Below, in pieces: positions 16,124 to 26,093 of a stretch of DNA of 64,000 nucleotides (its first letter is position 1; each line of letters opens with the position of its first letter). Under the pieces are notes generated by a model. The model did not search any database and had not been told where the DNA came from. It saw nothing but the letters and a program-made list of their open reading frames with translations. The position numbers and the translations under genes are program-made. The stretch is from Planctomycetota bacterium. GTDB taxonomy: Bacteria; Planctomycetota; Planctomycetia; Gemmatales; Gemmataceae. The DNA lies in assembly GCA_016191165.1 (NCBI GenBank), contig JACPPF010000047.1:17328-81327 (forward strand), in the 5' to 3' direction.

Positions 16124-17410
16124 ATGACCATCATTTTGCTCGGCACCCTCGACACAAAAGGCGTCGAATACCAGTTCGTGCGCGACCTGCTGAAGGCGCA
16201 AGGTCTCGAAACGCTCGTCATCGACGCCGGCGTCATCGGACCGCCGCATCTTACGCCGGACATCACGCGCGACCAAATCTTCGCCGCCGCCGGTACAACC
16301 CTCGACGCCGTCGTCAAGGCTAACGACCGCGGCCAGGCCGTCGAACTCGCGGCGAAGGGGGCAGCCAAGCTTGTCGCCGATTTGCACGCTCAGGGCAAGG
16401 TGGACGGCATCCTCGGACTGGGTGGCTCCGCGGGAACCACCATCGCCACCGCCGCGATGCGAGCTCTCCCCTTCGGCTTGCCCAAACTCATGGTCTCCAC
16501 GCTAGCGAGCGGGCAGGTCAAATCGTTCGTCGGCGTGCGCGACATCATGATGATGCACTCCGTCGTCGATATTTCGGGGATCAATCGAATCACCCGGGTT
16601 GTGTTGACGAACGCCGCCAACGCGATGGCGGGTATGGCGCCCTTTCTCCCCTCTCCCCTTGTGGGAGAGGGGTTGGGGGTGAGGGGTGGGAGTATGCCAA
16701 ACACCCTCACCCCCAACCCCTCTCCCGGAGGGAGAGGGGAGAAGGGCGACAAACCCCTCATCGCAGCCACCATGTTCGGCGTCACGACCCCCTGCGTCGA
16801 GGCGGCACGCAAGCAAATCGAATGCGCCGGCTACGAGGTCCTCGTTTTTCACGCGACTGGTACCGGCGGTATGACCATGGAATCGTTCATCAAGGACGGC
16901 ATGATCGAAGGCGTGCTCGATATCACCACCACGGAGTTAGCGGACGAACTGGTCGGCGGCATCCTCTCGGCCGGCAAGGACCGCCTCACCGCGGCGGCGA
17001 TTCGCGGCGTGCCACAGGTGGTCTCCGTCGGCGCGCTCGACATGGTCAACTTCGGTCCACGCGACACCGTGCCCGAGAAATTCCAGGACCGAAAGTTCTA
17101 CATCCACAACTCGAACGTGACCTTGATGCGCACGACACCCGCGGAAAACGACCGGCTTGGCAAGGAGATCGCCGAGAAGGCCAGCGCCGCGACCGGGCCG
17201 ACGGCGCTCCTCCTACCGCTACGAGGTGTCTCGGCGATTGATCGCGACGGGCAGCCGTTCTGGTGGCCCGAGGCGGATCAGGCGTTGTTTCAAAGCATCC
17301 GCAACTGGGTGGGGCCGCAAGTGAAAGTGATCGAACTGGATTTGCACATCAACGATCCCGAATTCGCGCGGATTGCCGCGGAGACTCTTCTTGCGATGGT
17401 GCGGGCATGA
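16124..17410 (+). CDS. Tm-1-like ATP-binding (UPF0261) protein with in-frame palindrome
   Basis: 428 residues. The family signatures are clear: ILLGTLDTKGVEYQFVRDLL at the start, ILGLGGSAGTTIATAAMR, MVSTLASGQVKSFVGVRDI, IAATMFGVTTPCVEAARK, FHATGTGGMTMESFI, and VSVGALDMVNFG. UPF0261 is the ATP-binding N-terminal domain of the plant Tm-1 protein, which blocks a tobamovirus replicase; the bacterial function is unknown. A palindromic repeat (16640-16746) is read through in frame near residues 173-208 and encodes SPLVGEGLGVRG...LTPNPSPGGRGE, absent from normal members. The frame stays open, so the protein is probably made with a 30-odd-residue surface loop. Confidence 0.9.
   Translation: MTIILLGTLDTKGVEYQFVRDLLKAQGLETLVIDAGVIGPPHLTPDITRDQIFAAAGTTLDAVVKANDRGQAVELAAKGAAKLVADLHAQGKVDGILGLGGSAGTTIATAAMRALPFGLPKLMVSTLASGQVKSFVGVRDIMMMHSVVDISGINRITRVVLTNAANAMAGMAPFLPSPLVGEGLGVRGGSMPNTLTPNPSPGGRGEKGDKPLIAATMFGVTTPCVEAARKQIECAGYEVLVFHATGTGGMTMESFIKDGMIEGVLDITTTELADELVGGILSAGKDRLTAAAIRGVPQVVSVGALDMVNFGPRDTVPEKFQDRKFYIHNSNVTLMRTTPAENDRLGKEIAEKASAATGPTALLLPLRGVSAIDRDGQPFWWPEADQALFQSIRNWVGPQVKVIELDLHINDPEFARIAAETLLAMVRA
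16640..16746. repeat. Palindromic repeat, family B, inside a coding region
   Basis: The arms CCCTTTCTCCCCTCTCC and its near complement GGAGAGGGGAGAAGGG enclose inner arms rich in GAGAGGGGTTGGGGGTGAGG and complement. The same family occurs between genes at 40498-40582. Here it lies inside the Tm-1-like gene without breaking the frame. Confidence 0.85.
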
Positions 17411-17417
17411 ACGCCGT

Positions 17418-17461
17418 TTGCGGTTTCGCATGCCCGCGCCGCTACCTGCGCGAAACCGCAA
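17418..17461. terminator. Hairpin between convergent genes
   Basis: TTGCGGTTTCGC (17418-17429) and GCGAAACCGCAA (17450-17461) are a perfect 12-bp inverted repeat in the 60-bp gap between the Tm-1-like gene and the small anchored protein, which converge. It could serve as a shared terminator; no U-run is seen. Confidence 0.55.
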
Positions 17462-17470
17462 GCGCCTGGT

Positions 17471-17839
17471 TTATTTGTTGCCGGGAAAACTCGGCGGCGG
17501 GGGCGGGGGGATGATCCTTGGCGTGCCGTCGGGGTTGAATTCAATTGGCGCTCCGCTCGGCGGCGCCGGCAGACTTGGGACGATGCCTTGTTTGTCGCCG
17601 ACATTGCGTTGGAAGCCCGTGGGCTGCCCCTCGACTTTGTCTTGATTGTTGAGCACGCCGCCGACTGCATCGCGGCCTTTGTTCAGGTCGCTTTTGATTT
17701 TTCCGGTGTTCACGTCCACGTTGATCTTGCGATGCCCGTCTTGCGAAGGTTCGGTGCCGACCTGATACCACCCGAGGTACCACCCGAGACCAACGACGAG
17801 CACGACCACCGCACCGACCAGAGCCAAGAGATTACGCAT
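17471..17839 (-). CDS. Small membrane-anchored Pro-rich protein
   Basis: 122 residues from ATG 17839, preceded by AAGGAGG. A hydrophobic segment at about 3-21 (LLALVGAVVVLVVGLGWYLGW) anchors it in the membrane. The rest is a hydrophilic segment (GHRKINVDVNTGKIKSDLNKG) followed by a Pro-rich tail with a run of six prolines. The middle part recurs in small planctomycete proteins of unknown function. No catalytic motif is visible. Confidence 0.7.
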   Translation of the reverse strand: MRNLLALVGAVVVLVVGLGWYLGWYQVGTEPSQDGHRKINVDVNTGKIKSDLNKGRDAVGGVLNNQDKVEGQPTGFQRNVGDKQGIVPSLPAPPSGAPIEFNPDGTPRIIPPPPPPSFPGNK

Positions 17840-18516
17840 GGCTTGAGCCTCCTTGCAAAAAAGACGACAGCGGCGAGGGTGTACCATGCCGCGCCTTTTT
17901 GATCCAGCCCAACCCAGGGCGTATCGTTTTTATCTCGAATCCATCAACTCGGCGCAGTTTCGCCAAATTCACGAACCCGCAAAACCGGTCTTGACAAGCC
18001 CCCCTGTTTTTCGCGATGCTGGAGGGTAGTAGTCGCGACGGCGCTCGATTTACTGGGCAGCCGGCGGAAGGCGTGAACCGCACGCCGTGAAATGTCGCCC
18101 CTTTCGCGCAACTATCCGCGCGACGAATCGTTGTAACATTGAGAAGGTAAATCGCTCGCGGAGGGTCCGCCTTCCCATGCGAGCGTAAAGGCTCGAACTG
18201 AGCCGAATACCCGCAAGCCCTGGGCAAGGTGTATAATGTAGTAGCGGTCGGATCCGCAACGTGTAGGAATCACTCGCACAAGCAAAAGCGGCCAGGAGCC
18301 GAATGCTAAACGAAAACGACGAGAGCCGCGTTTCAATTTCAAACCTCTAGCGAGCGAGTGGACCGACCGAGTTCGTTAAACGCCAGCCACCGGGTCATCC
18401 CAGCGACCCGCACCCGGAACCTTCTCACCTTTTTCCTCGTTCTTTGTCAACACAACCTGGCACTAGGCCGATAATCGACGCCCCGGAAGCGTCGTATTTA
18501 CGGGAGGTAGATACCC
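17840..18516. other. 677-bp divergent intergenic region
   Basis: No protein-coding frame with a ribosome-binding site was found. It separates the small anchored protein (minus) from prkA (plus). It holds a TTGACA at 17991-17996 without a good partner, a TATAAT at 18232-18237, and the GGGAGG ribosome-binding site of prkA near 18501. The length suggests a regulated promoter region or a long leader for the stress operon. Confidence 0.6.
18232..18237 (+). promoter_or_regulatory. prkA: Possible -10 box upstream of prkA
   Basis: A perfect TATAAT preceded directly by TG, about 280 bases before the prkA start. There is no recognisable -35 box at 17 bp. If used, it would give a long untranslated leader. 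Confidence 0.3.
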
Positions 18517-20565
<2,049 letters not shown>

Positions 20566-20572
20566 CCGCAAG

Positions 20573-20601
20573 CCCCGGGATGAGCGCAGCGATTCCCGGG
20601 G
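20573..20601. repeat. Short palindrome, family C, copy 1
   Basis: CCCCGGGA (20573-20580) and TCCCGGGG (20594-20601) flank the core TGAGCGCAGCGAT, just after prkA. A second copy at 50079-50107 keeps the core but has A and T where this one has G and C in the arms, so pairing is preserved. Confidence 0.7.
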
Positions 20602-20638
20602 ATAAGGACAAATTGTTAGGCAACAAAAGGTTTCAACG

Positions 20639-20830
20639 ATGAATCGTCAAATGCCTAAAAAGGAACCTTTGAGCTGGTCCACCAACGATGAAGGCAAAAA
20701 CCGAATCGTATCGCGTTACAAGAAAACCAGGGGAATCCCGGATGGAGAGGACCCAATGGAAATGATCGGAACGCTCATCCGGGGGGAGATGATCCCGGCC
20801 ATTCTAGACCATGAATACCCGAAAAATTGA
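20639..20830 (+). CDS. Small hypothetical protein
   Basis: 63 residues, with AAAAGG about 9 bases before the ATG. Sequence features: basic N-terminus (MNRQMPKKEPLSWSTNDEGKNR), then acidic and hydrophobic mix (DGEDPMEMIGTLIRGEMIPAIL). I recognise no family. It lies 73 bp after prkA and 39 bp before an HicB-like gene, so the two may form a small transcription unit or a TA-like pair, but no toxin motif is visible. Confidence 0.45.
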   Translation: MNRQMPKKEPLSWSTNDEGKNRIVSRYKKTRGIPDGEDPMEMIGTLIRGEMIPAILDHEYPKN

Positions 20831-20869
20831 CAGCTCGGCAGAAACAGAACCTCAACAGCGAGACGGTGT

Positions 20870-21055
20870 ATGAAATTCCAAGTAACAATCGATCGTGACG
20901 AGGACAGCGTCTGGATCGTCGAATGCCCCGCAATCCCTGGCTGTGTCAGTCAGGGAGATACGCGCGCCGAAGCTCTGCTCAACGTTGAGCAAGCAATCAA
21001 ACTGTGCCTTGAGGTACGGGCTGAACGTGGTATGCCGTTAACTGTGGCCGATTGA
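20870..21055 (+). CDS. HicB-like antitoxin-family protein (orphan)
   Basis: 61 residues. The sequence MKFQVTIDRDEDSVWIVECP, then IPGCVSQGDTRAEALLNVEQAI and the end LCLEVRAERGMPLTV are typical of the short HicB/UPF0150 group, a partial RNase H-like fold. HicB normally neutralises the HicA mRNA interferase encoded beside it. Neither neighbouring gene resembles HicA (no dsRBD-like GSHV motif), so this is an orphan or pairs with an unrecognised partner. It has no DNA-binding extension. Its position between prkA and the DUF444 gene suggests a later insertion into the module. Confidence 0.8.
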   Translation: MKFQVTIDRDEDSVWIVECPAIPGCVSQGDTRAEALLNVEQAIKLCLEVRAERGMPLTVAD

Positions 21056-21088
21056 TTATGGTTGGGCATATATCAGGAGCCAGCCAAT

Positions 21089-21409
21089 ATGCACCAACCC
21101 CCCTTGGTCGGATTTGACGCCTCCGAAGACGGGATGATTCGATTCGCACTGGATGCCTTGAATCAGGCGGGCTACGATACCGGAGTTTTTCAGGAGTTGA
21201 TAAAGGTAGACATGCCCAAAGGATTCCGGGCAATGTCTCTTGACGGTGGGGCGGCCCTTGGAAAGGAAGCGTTTGAATCGCAGGAGTGGTTAATTCACGT
21301 TATGGAGGAGGAACTTCTCCATTTGATCCAAAAGGCTGCGGGTTTGACACAGGAATTCGCGCGCGGCACCGCCCTAGTGTTCTTGAACCGCGAAACTCAT
21401 GGCGATTGA
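21089..21409 (+). CDS. Hypothetical protein in the prkA region
   Basis: 106 residues from ATG 21089, with AGGAG about 9 bases before it (an upstream start at 21062 lacks one). It contains SLDGGAALGKEAFESQEWLIHVMEEELLHLIQKAAGL, a helical acidic segment with an EELLH motif that recalls metal-binding sites but lacks a second His or Glu pattern, then a short C-terminal strand. It has no signal peptide and is probably cytoplasmic. I recognise no family. It follows the HicB-like gene by 33 bp and may be co-transcribed with it. Confidence 0.55.
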   Translation: MHQPPLVGFDASEDGMIRFALDALNQAGYDTGVFQELIKVDMPKGFRAMSLDGGAALGKEAFESQEWLIHVMEEELLHLIQKAAGLTQEFARGTALVFLNRETHGD

Positions 21410-21420
21410 GTCAAGTTTGC

Positions 21421-21489
21421 ATACTAGCCCGAAGCGTTAGCGAGGTTTTCCGTTGCAAGCGATCCCTCGCTTACGCTTCGGGCTAGTAT
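21421..21489. repeat. Palindromic repeat, family D
   Basis: Arms 21421-21445 and 21465-21489 are 25-bp inverted repeats with one mismatch, built on ATACTAGCCCGAAGCG. It lies in the gap before the DUF444 gene. This repeat, whose translation reads ARSVSEG, is a common spurious-peptide source in planctomycete genomes. Confidence 0.75.
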
Positions 21490-21735
21490 GCGTGGGTTGC
21501 TTTGGTCTGAGGGCGTTGTCCGCAATGTGAAAATAAAACGGTCTCCGTCTATTTCACGCGGCCGACACCGGCGGAGTATCATACGTGGTTCGTTTGTTCT
21601 AACTGCGATTTCTCCATGCGTGCCCAAAATAGTTCGAGGCCGGATTACTACAGCGAAGATCGAGATCGAACCGGGAAGAAGGCCGTTGCTGCTTCTAGCG
21701 AAGAGTAGCAGCAACATTTCAGGTTGGGTGTTATC
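21490..21735. other. Leader region of the DUF444 gene
   Basis: 246 bp without a convincing gene. A short frame is open through it but has no ribosome-binding site or recognisable product. A hairpin (GTTGCTGCT at 21685-21693 with AGCAGCAAC at 21707-21715) stands about 20 bases before the GTG start and could affect translation initiation. Confidence 0.4.
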
Positions 21736-22836
21736 GTGAGCCAAAAAATCGAACGCGATCATCAACGCTTTCGCAAGATCGTGCGCGGCAAGGTCAAGAG
21801 CGGCCTTTCCAAGTACATCTCGCGCGGGGAGATGATCGGCAAAAAGGGACGCGACTTTGTCTCGATCCCGCTGCCGCAGATCGAACTGCCCCAGTTCCGC
21901 TACGGGCAGAAAAACTCTGGCGGCGTCGGCCAGGGCGACGGCGAACCCGGTCAGCCGTTGACCCAACCGCAAGAGGACGGCGAATCCGGCGCCGGCGAGG
22001 CGCCAGGCGCCCACATCCTCGAAGTCGATCTGACGCTCGAGGAACTCGCGGACATCCTTGGTGAAGAACTCGCACTGCCCCGCATCGAGCCCAAGGGCAA
22101 AAAGAACATCGTCACCACCAAGGACAAATACACCGGCATCCGACAGACCGGACCCGAATCCTTGCGCCATTTCAAGCGCACCTACAAACGGGCCATGAAA
22201 CGACAGATCGCGTCCGGAACCTACAACCCGGCCGACCCGATCGTCGTCCCCATCCGCGAGGACAAGCAATACCGAAGCTGGAAGGAAGTCGCCAAGCCCG
22301 ATGCCGTCGCCTGTCTCATCTACATGATGGACGTCTCCGGCTCCATGACCGACGAGCAAAAAGAAATCGTCCGCATCGAGGCGTTCTGGATCGACACGTG
22401 GATCAAGAAGCACTACAAGGGGGTCGAAAACGTCTACATCATCCATGACGCCGACGCCAAGGAGGTGGATGAGCACACGTTCTACCATACCCGTGAATCG
22501 GGAGGCACCAAGATCAGCACCGCTTACGAACTTGCGAACAAGATCATCGACACACGCTACCCGCCCTCGGAGTGGAACATCTACGCGTTTCACTTCTCCG
22601 ACGGCGACAACTGGGGCGACGACAGCCCGCATTGCGTCCAGTTCCTTCAGGACACGCTCCTGCCCAAGCTGAATCTCTTCGGCTACGGCCAGGTCGAAAG
22701 CCCCTACGGCTCGGGGGAGTTCTACGAATACATCACCGAGCTTCTGGAAAAGAAGGACAACGTCGTCGCCACCCGCATCCCCGATCGCGAAGCGATCTTG
22801 GGCTCGATCAAGGAGTTTTTGAGCACTGGGAAATAG
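21736..22836 (+). CDS. DUF444 protein (YeaH/YhbH family)
   Basis: 366 residues from GTG 21736; similarity starts at [20 protein letters not shown], so the TTG at 21724 is not used. The family includes YeaH and YhbH, partners of PrkA in stress and sporulation. The C-terminal half is a vWA-like domain with a MIDAS-type [14 protein letters not shown], then [14 protein letters not shown] and [16 protein letters not shown] Gly/Gln-rich spacer (about 58-85) precedes it. The ribosome-binding site is weak. The stress module continues with spoVR after two inserted genes. Confidence 0.92.
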   Translation: MSQKIERDHQRFRKIVRGKVKSGLSKYISRGEMIGKKGRDFVSIPLPQIELPQFRYGQKNSGGVGQGDGEPGQPLTQPQEDGESGAGEAPGAHILEVDLTLEELADILGEELALPRIEPKGKKNIVTTKDKYTGIRQTGPESLRHFKRTYKRAMKRQIASGTYNPADPIVVPIREDKQYRSWKEVAKPDAVACLIYMMDVSGSMTDEQKEIVRIEAFWIDTWIKKHYKGVENVYIIHDADAKEVDEHTFYHTRESGGTKISTAYELANKIIDTRYPPSEWNIYAFHFSDGDNWGDDSPHCVQFLQDTLLPKLNLFGYGQVESPYGSGEFYEYITELLEKKDNVVATRIPDREAILGSIKEFLSTGK

Positions 22837-22859
22837 CATGGAATTAACGGGAGATCCGC

Positions 22860-23381
22860 ATGGGTCGTGTCAGCCCTCTTGTGGACCGCCTGGCGCCCGA
22901 CACGATCAATCGCTTGGAGCGCGCGGCGGAAATGCGTCATCACGACGCGCTCCACCTTTTGCCCAGTGGAAGAGGGCTTAGCGCCGTCTATCTGTTTGGC
23001 TACAGCGTGGAAATGTGTTTAGCGGCGGCCTATTATCGAGGCGTCGGCTTCTCGCCAAACATGCCAATCGATCGAGACGCGCGCCAGCGATTCATGGCGC
23101 AGGCGCGGAGACCTCAGGCGGGGACTGGAAGGCCGTTGATGGACAGCGACCCCCATCCGCTTGTTGGATGGGCTCGTTTCCTAGAATCGCAAAGGTTGGC
23201 GCGTGGAAATCTGTCCGTCCACGAAGCCCAACGGCTACAGGAAGCGATCAACAAAGCCGCGTTAGTCTATAAGCATTGGCGGCCTGAATTGCGTTACAAA
23301 ACTATCGATGTATCGCAGGTCCAAGTCGCTGAGGTCCGCAAAGCGAGTGCATGGTTTATTCAACAGCGAGGCCGACTTTAG
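22860..23381 (+). CDS. HEPN-like protein
   Basis: 173 residues, 23 bp after the DUF444 gene with GGGAGA before the ATG. The region NRLERAAEMRHHDALHLL followed by RGLSAVYLFGYSVEMCLAAAYYRG resembles helices of HEPN-type domains (alpha-helical, often RNA-processing or toxin-like). The C-terminal half ends WRPELRYKTIDVSQVQVAEVRKASAWF. I do not see a clear Rx4-6H ribonuclease motif, so catalysis is not claimed. The next gene follows within 12 bp and is probably its partner. The pair splits the DUF444 and spoVR genes and looks like an insertion. Confidence 0.5.
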   Translation: MGRVSPLVDRLAPDTINRLERAAEMRHHDALHLLPSGRGLSAVYLFGYSVEMCLAAAYYRGVGFSPNMPIDRDARQRFMAQARRPQAGTGRPLMDSDPHPLVGWARFLESQRLARGNLSVHEAQRLQEAINKAALVYKHWRPELRYKTIDVSQVQVAEVRKASAWFIQQRGRL

Positions 23382-23392
23382 GAGTATGACAC

Positions 23393-23905
23393 ATGCCGGT
23401 CATTCGAGGCGAAATGAAATGGACGGTTTTGACAAACAACCAACGCAAGGCTCTATTAAAATCCCTGGTCAGTGAGCTCGCCGGAAAGTCGTCACCGAAC
23501 GGCCCGGTAATCTATGAGATTCCGCTCGAACTTTCGGACCGCGTGGATATCCTCGTGGTCTGGGATGAGTTTCGCGAACTTCGCTCCGAAGATCGCACGA
23601 CGCTGATTTTGGACGCCTATAAGGACCGCAAGGCCAAAATAGCGCAAGCTCTGGGTGTCACTCGTGAAGAGGCCTTGCAGCAATACTTGCTTCTTTATGA
23701 GGTGAAACCCATATCACACAGCGGATTCGCCGGAGTGGACATGGGCAAAGTACGCAAGGCAATGTTGGAGGAGGGTGGTTTTCCACTTGGCGAAGATAGA
23801 ATCGCTCTGCGTTTTCCCACGCAGGCGATGGCAGAAGAGGCATCCCATCGCCTCATGCAGCAAGTGCCGCAAGTGACCTGGTACATCGAGCAAGTGAACT
23901 CGTAA
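23393..23905 (+). CDS. Hypothetical protein, partner of the HEPN-like gene
   Basis: 170 residues, TTAGGAG about 8 bases before ATG, 11 bp after the HEPN-like gene. The central part contains YEIPLELSDRVDILVVWDEF and LRSEDRTTLILDAYKDRKAKIAQALGVTREEAL, with mixed beta and helix. It shows no nucleotidyltransferase motif (GSx10DxD) that would make it a standard MNT partner. The tight spacing suggests a two-gene cassette. No function is recognised. Confidence 0.5.
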   Translation: MPVIRGEMKWTVLTNNQRKALLKSLVSELAGKSSPNGPVIYEIPLELSDRVDILVVWDEFRELRSEDRTTLILDAYKDRKAKIAQALGVTREEALQQYLLLYEVKPISHSGFAGVDMGKVRKAMLEEGGFPLGEDRIALRFPTQAMAEEASHRLMQQVPQVTWYIEQVNS

Positions 23906-23928
23906 GAATTCTCGGGGTTTGACTAACC

Positions 23929-25482
23929 ATGACCTTCCCCTACGACACCCGCCTGCCTCCCGAACTGCGCGATCTCAAGGTCGAGATCGAGGCCCACGCG
24001 CGCCAGTTCGGGCTCGATTTCTACGAGACCATCTTCGAGGTCGTCGAGGCCGACGATCTCAACGAGATCGCCTCCTATGGCGGGTTCCCCACCCGCTACC
24101 CGCACTGGTCCTTCGGCATGGCCTACGAGGAACTCAAGAAGGGCTACGAGTACGGCCTGTCGAAAATCTACGAGATGGTCATCAACAACGACCCGTGCTA
24201 CGCCTACCTGATGCGCTGTAATCACACCGTCGATCAGAAGCTGGTGATGGCGCACGTTTATGGCCACTGCGACTTCTTCAAGAACAACGCCTACTTCGCG
24301 CATACCTCGCGCAAGATGATGGACGAGATGGCCAACCACGGCGTGCGTATCCGCCGCTATGTCGAGAAATATGGCGAGGACGAGGTCGAGGCCTTCATGG
24401 ACCGCTGCATGTCCGTGGATGACCTCATCGACCTGCACCTCCCCGGCATCAAACGCCACGAGGAATCAGCGCGGTTCGATTTCAAGGAGGCGGTCGAAGA
24501 CGAGGGCGACCACCTGACCCGCTTCCAGAGCAAGGACTACATGTCCGATTACATCAACCCGCCTGAAGCACTGCGGGCCGAGGAGGAAGAAAACAAGAAA
24601 AAGCAGCAAGCGATCGAGCGGTCCTTCCCCGAACGCCCGGAAAAGGACGTCCTCCAGTTCCTGATCGAATTCGCCCCCCTGAAGCCCTGGCAGCGCGACG
24701 TGCTGTCGATCGTCCGTGACGAAGCCTATTACTTCGCGCCGCAGGGGCAGACCAAGATCATCAACGAAGGTTGGGCCAGCTACTGGCACTCCACCATTAT
24801 GACCGAGCGTGCCCTCGAATCCTGGGAGTGCATCGACTATGCCGATCACCACTCCGGCACCATGGCGATGTCGCGCGGCCGGCTCAATCCCTACAAGCTC
24901 GGCATCGAGCTTCTGCGCGACATCGAACGCCGGTGGAACATGGGGCAGTTTGGCAAGGAATGGGAAGAATGTGATAATCTTGACGAAAAACGGGCCTGGA
25001 ACTTGAATCTCGGACTGGGACGCAAAAAAATCTTCGAGGTCCGCAAGATTCATAACGATGTTACTTTCATCGACACCTTCCTGACGCCGGAGTTCTGCAA
25101 GGAGCACAAGTTGTTCTCGTTTGCCCACAACGAATCGGACAATAACTATGTCATCGAATCGCGGGAATTCCAGAAGGTGAAGCAACGATTGCTATTCAGC
25201 TTGACGAACCACGGCAGGCCGTTTATCTACGTCGTGGATGGAAACTTCAAGAACCGGGGCGAATTGCTGCTCCGGCACGAGTATAATGGGATAGAGTTGC
25301 GTATGGACCGCGCGGTGGATACGCTGGCGAACCTTCAGGCCCTGTGGGGCCGGCCGGTGCACCTGCAAACGATTGTCGAAAGCAAACCAGTCCTGATCTC
25401 GCACGACGGAACAGCGCCGACACAAAAGACCCTGGGAGAGGCCGATGACCCTAGAAAAAACGCTCCGCCAGCAACTAAATGA
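23929..25482 (+). CDS. SpoVR family protein (YcgB-like)
   Basis: 517 residues. The start LPPELRDLKVEIEAHARQFGLDFYETIFEVVEADDLNEIASYGGFPTRYPHWSFGMAYE is a hallmark of SpoVR/YcgB, as are CYAYLMRCNHTVDQKLVMAHVYGHCDFFKNN and the later INEGWASYWHSTIMTERALE and YKLGIELLRDIERRWNMG. The family works with PrkA and YeaH in stress survival and sporulation, biochemically undefined. The gene completes the PrkA/DUF444/SpoVR module here, and a hypothetical protein gene overlaps its 3' end. Confidence 0.95.
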   Translation: MTFPYDTRLPPELRDLKVEIEAHARQFGLDFYETIFEVVEADDLNEIASYGGFPTRYPHWSFGMAYEELKKGYEYGLSKIYEMVINNDPCYAYLMRCNHTVDQKLVMAHVYGHCDFFKNNAYFAHTSRKMMDEMANHGVRIRRYVEKYGEDEVEAFMDRCMSVDDLIDLHLPGIKRHEESARFDFKEAVEDEGDHLTRFQSKDYMSDYINPPEALRAEEEENKKKQQAIERSFPERPEKDVLQFLIEFAPLKPWQRDVLSIVRDEAYYFAPQGQTKIINEGWASYWHSTIMTERALESWECIDYADHHSGTMAMSRGRLNPYKLGIELLRDIERRWNMGQFGKEWEECDNLDEKRAWNLNLGLGRKKIFEVRKIHNDVTFIDTFLTPEFCKEHKLFSFAHNESDNNYVIESREFQKVKQRLLFSLTNHGRPFIYVVDGNFKNRGELLLRHEYNGIELRMDRAVDTLANLQALWGRPVHLQTIVESKPVLISHDGTAPTQKTLGEADDPRKNAPPATK

Positions 25483-25909
25483 ACCGGGAACCGGCGGATT
25501 CCACGTCCATGCCGACGGCTGGGCCGTCACGCTTGTCTCCGAGAAAGCGGATAGCCTGAGCTGCGCCCTGAAGGACCTGACGCTCGACCGCGCCGAACCG
25601 ATCGGCGAGGATCTGAGCGCGTGGGCCGCTCGCGTCGCACGGCAGGTGACGGGCCTATTAGAGCCGCTGCGGGTCCTGGAGGTGGACACCCCGCGCGGGA
25701 CCGCCCTGCTGCGCAGCGACGCCCCGGCGTCGCGCGATGGCAAGGCGCTCTACTACGAACTCCTCCTGACGCGAACCGACCGCACCCGCGCCAACCTGCG
25801 CCGATATGCCGGCGACCCCGCCGGTGCCGCCAGACGCGAGCCGGTGGCGTTCGTGCTGACGCACGATGCCATTGTCAAACTGGTCAACGACCTCGGCAAC
25901 GTGAAATAG
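25445..25909 (+). CDS. Hypothetical protein overlapping spoVR end
   Basis: 154 residues. Its ATG lies 38 bases inside the 3' end of the SpoVR gene, in another frame, which implies translational coupling. The sequence is mixed alpha/beta (LLEPLRVLEVDTPRGTALLRSD, YYELLLTRTDRTRANLRRY) with no recognised family, signal peptide or membrane segment. The overlap with a stress-module gene suggests it works with SpoVR or is co-expressed for stoichiometry. Confidence 0.65.
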   Translation: MTLEKTLRQQLNEPGTGGFHVHADGWAVTLVSEKADSLSCALKDLTLDRAEPIGEDLSAWAARVARQVTGLLEPLRVLEVDTPRGTALLRSDAPASRDGKALYYELLLTRTDRTRANLRRYAGDPAGAARREPVAFVLTHDAIVKLVNDLGNVK

Positions 25910-26093
25910 GATCGCGATTGCTCGCTCGGCGAGATGCGAATCACCAAGGCCCAGCGACGTAGGTCTCTGGGCCTTCTTGCTGGCTTCAGGTCAAAGCGCC
26001 TGCCCCTCGACGTGTGCTGGGTACGATCAATCCGCTCACCCATCGCCTTTTCTCGGAGCGGTTACAGGAGTCTGTCATGGGTTGGCCTTGTGG

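Noticed and set aside
21424..22839. Open frame of 471 codons antisense to the DUF444 gene
   Set aside because: Shadow of a conserved gene; the end encodes the palindrome (ARSVSEG), a known source of spurious peptides.
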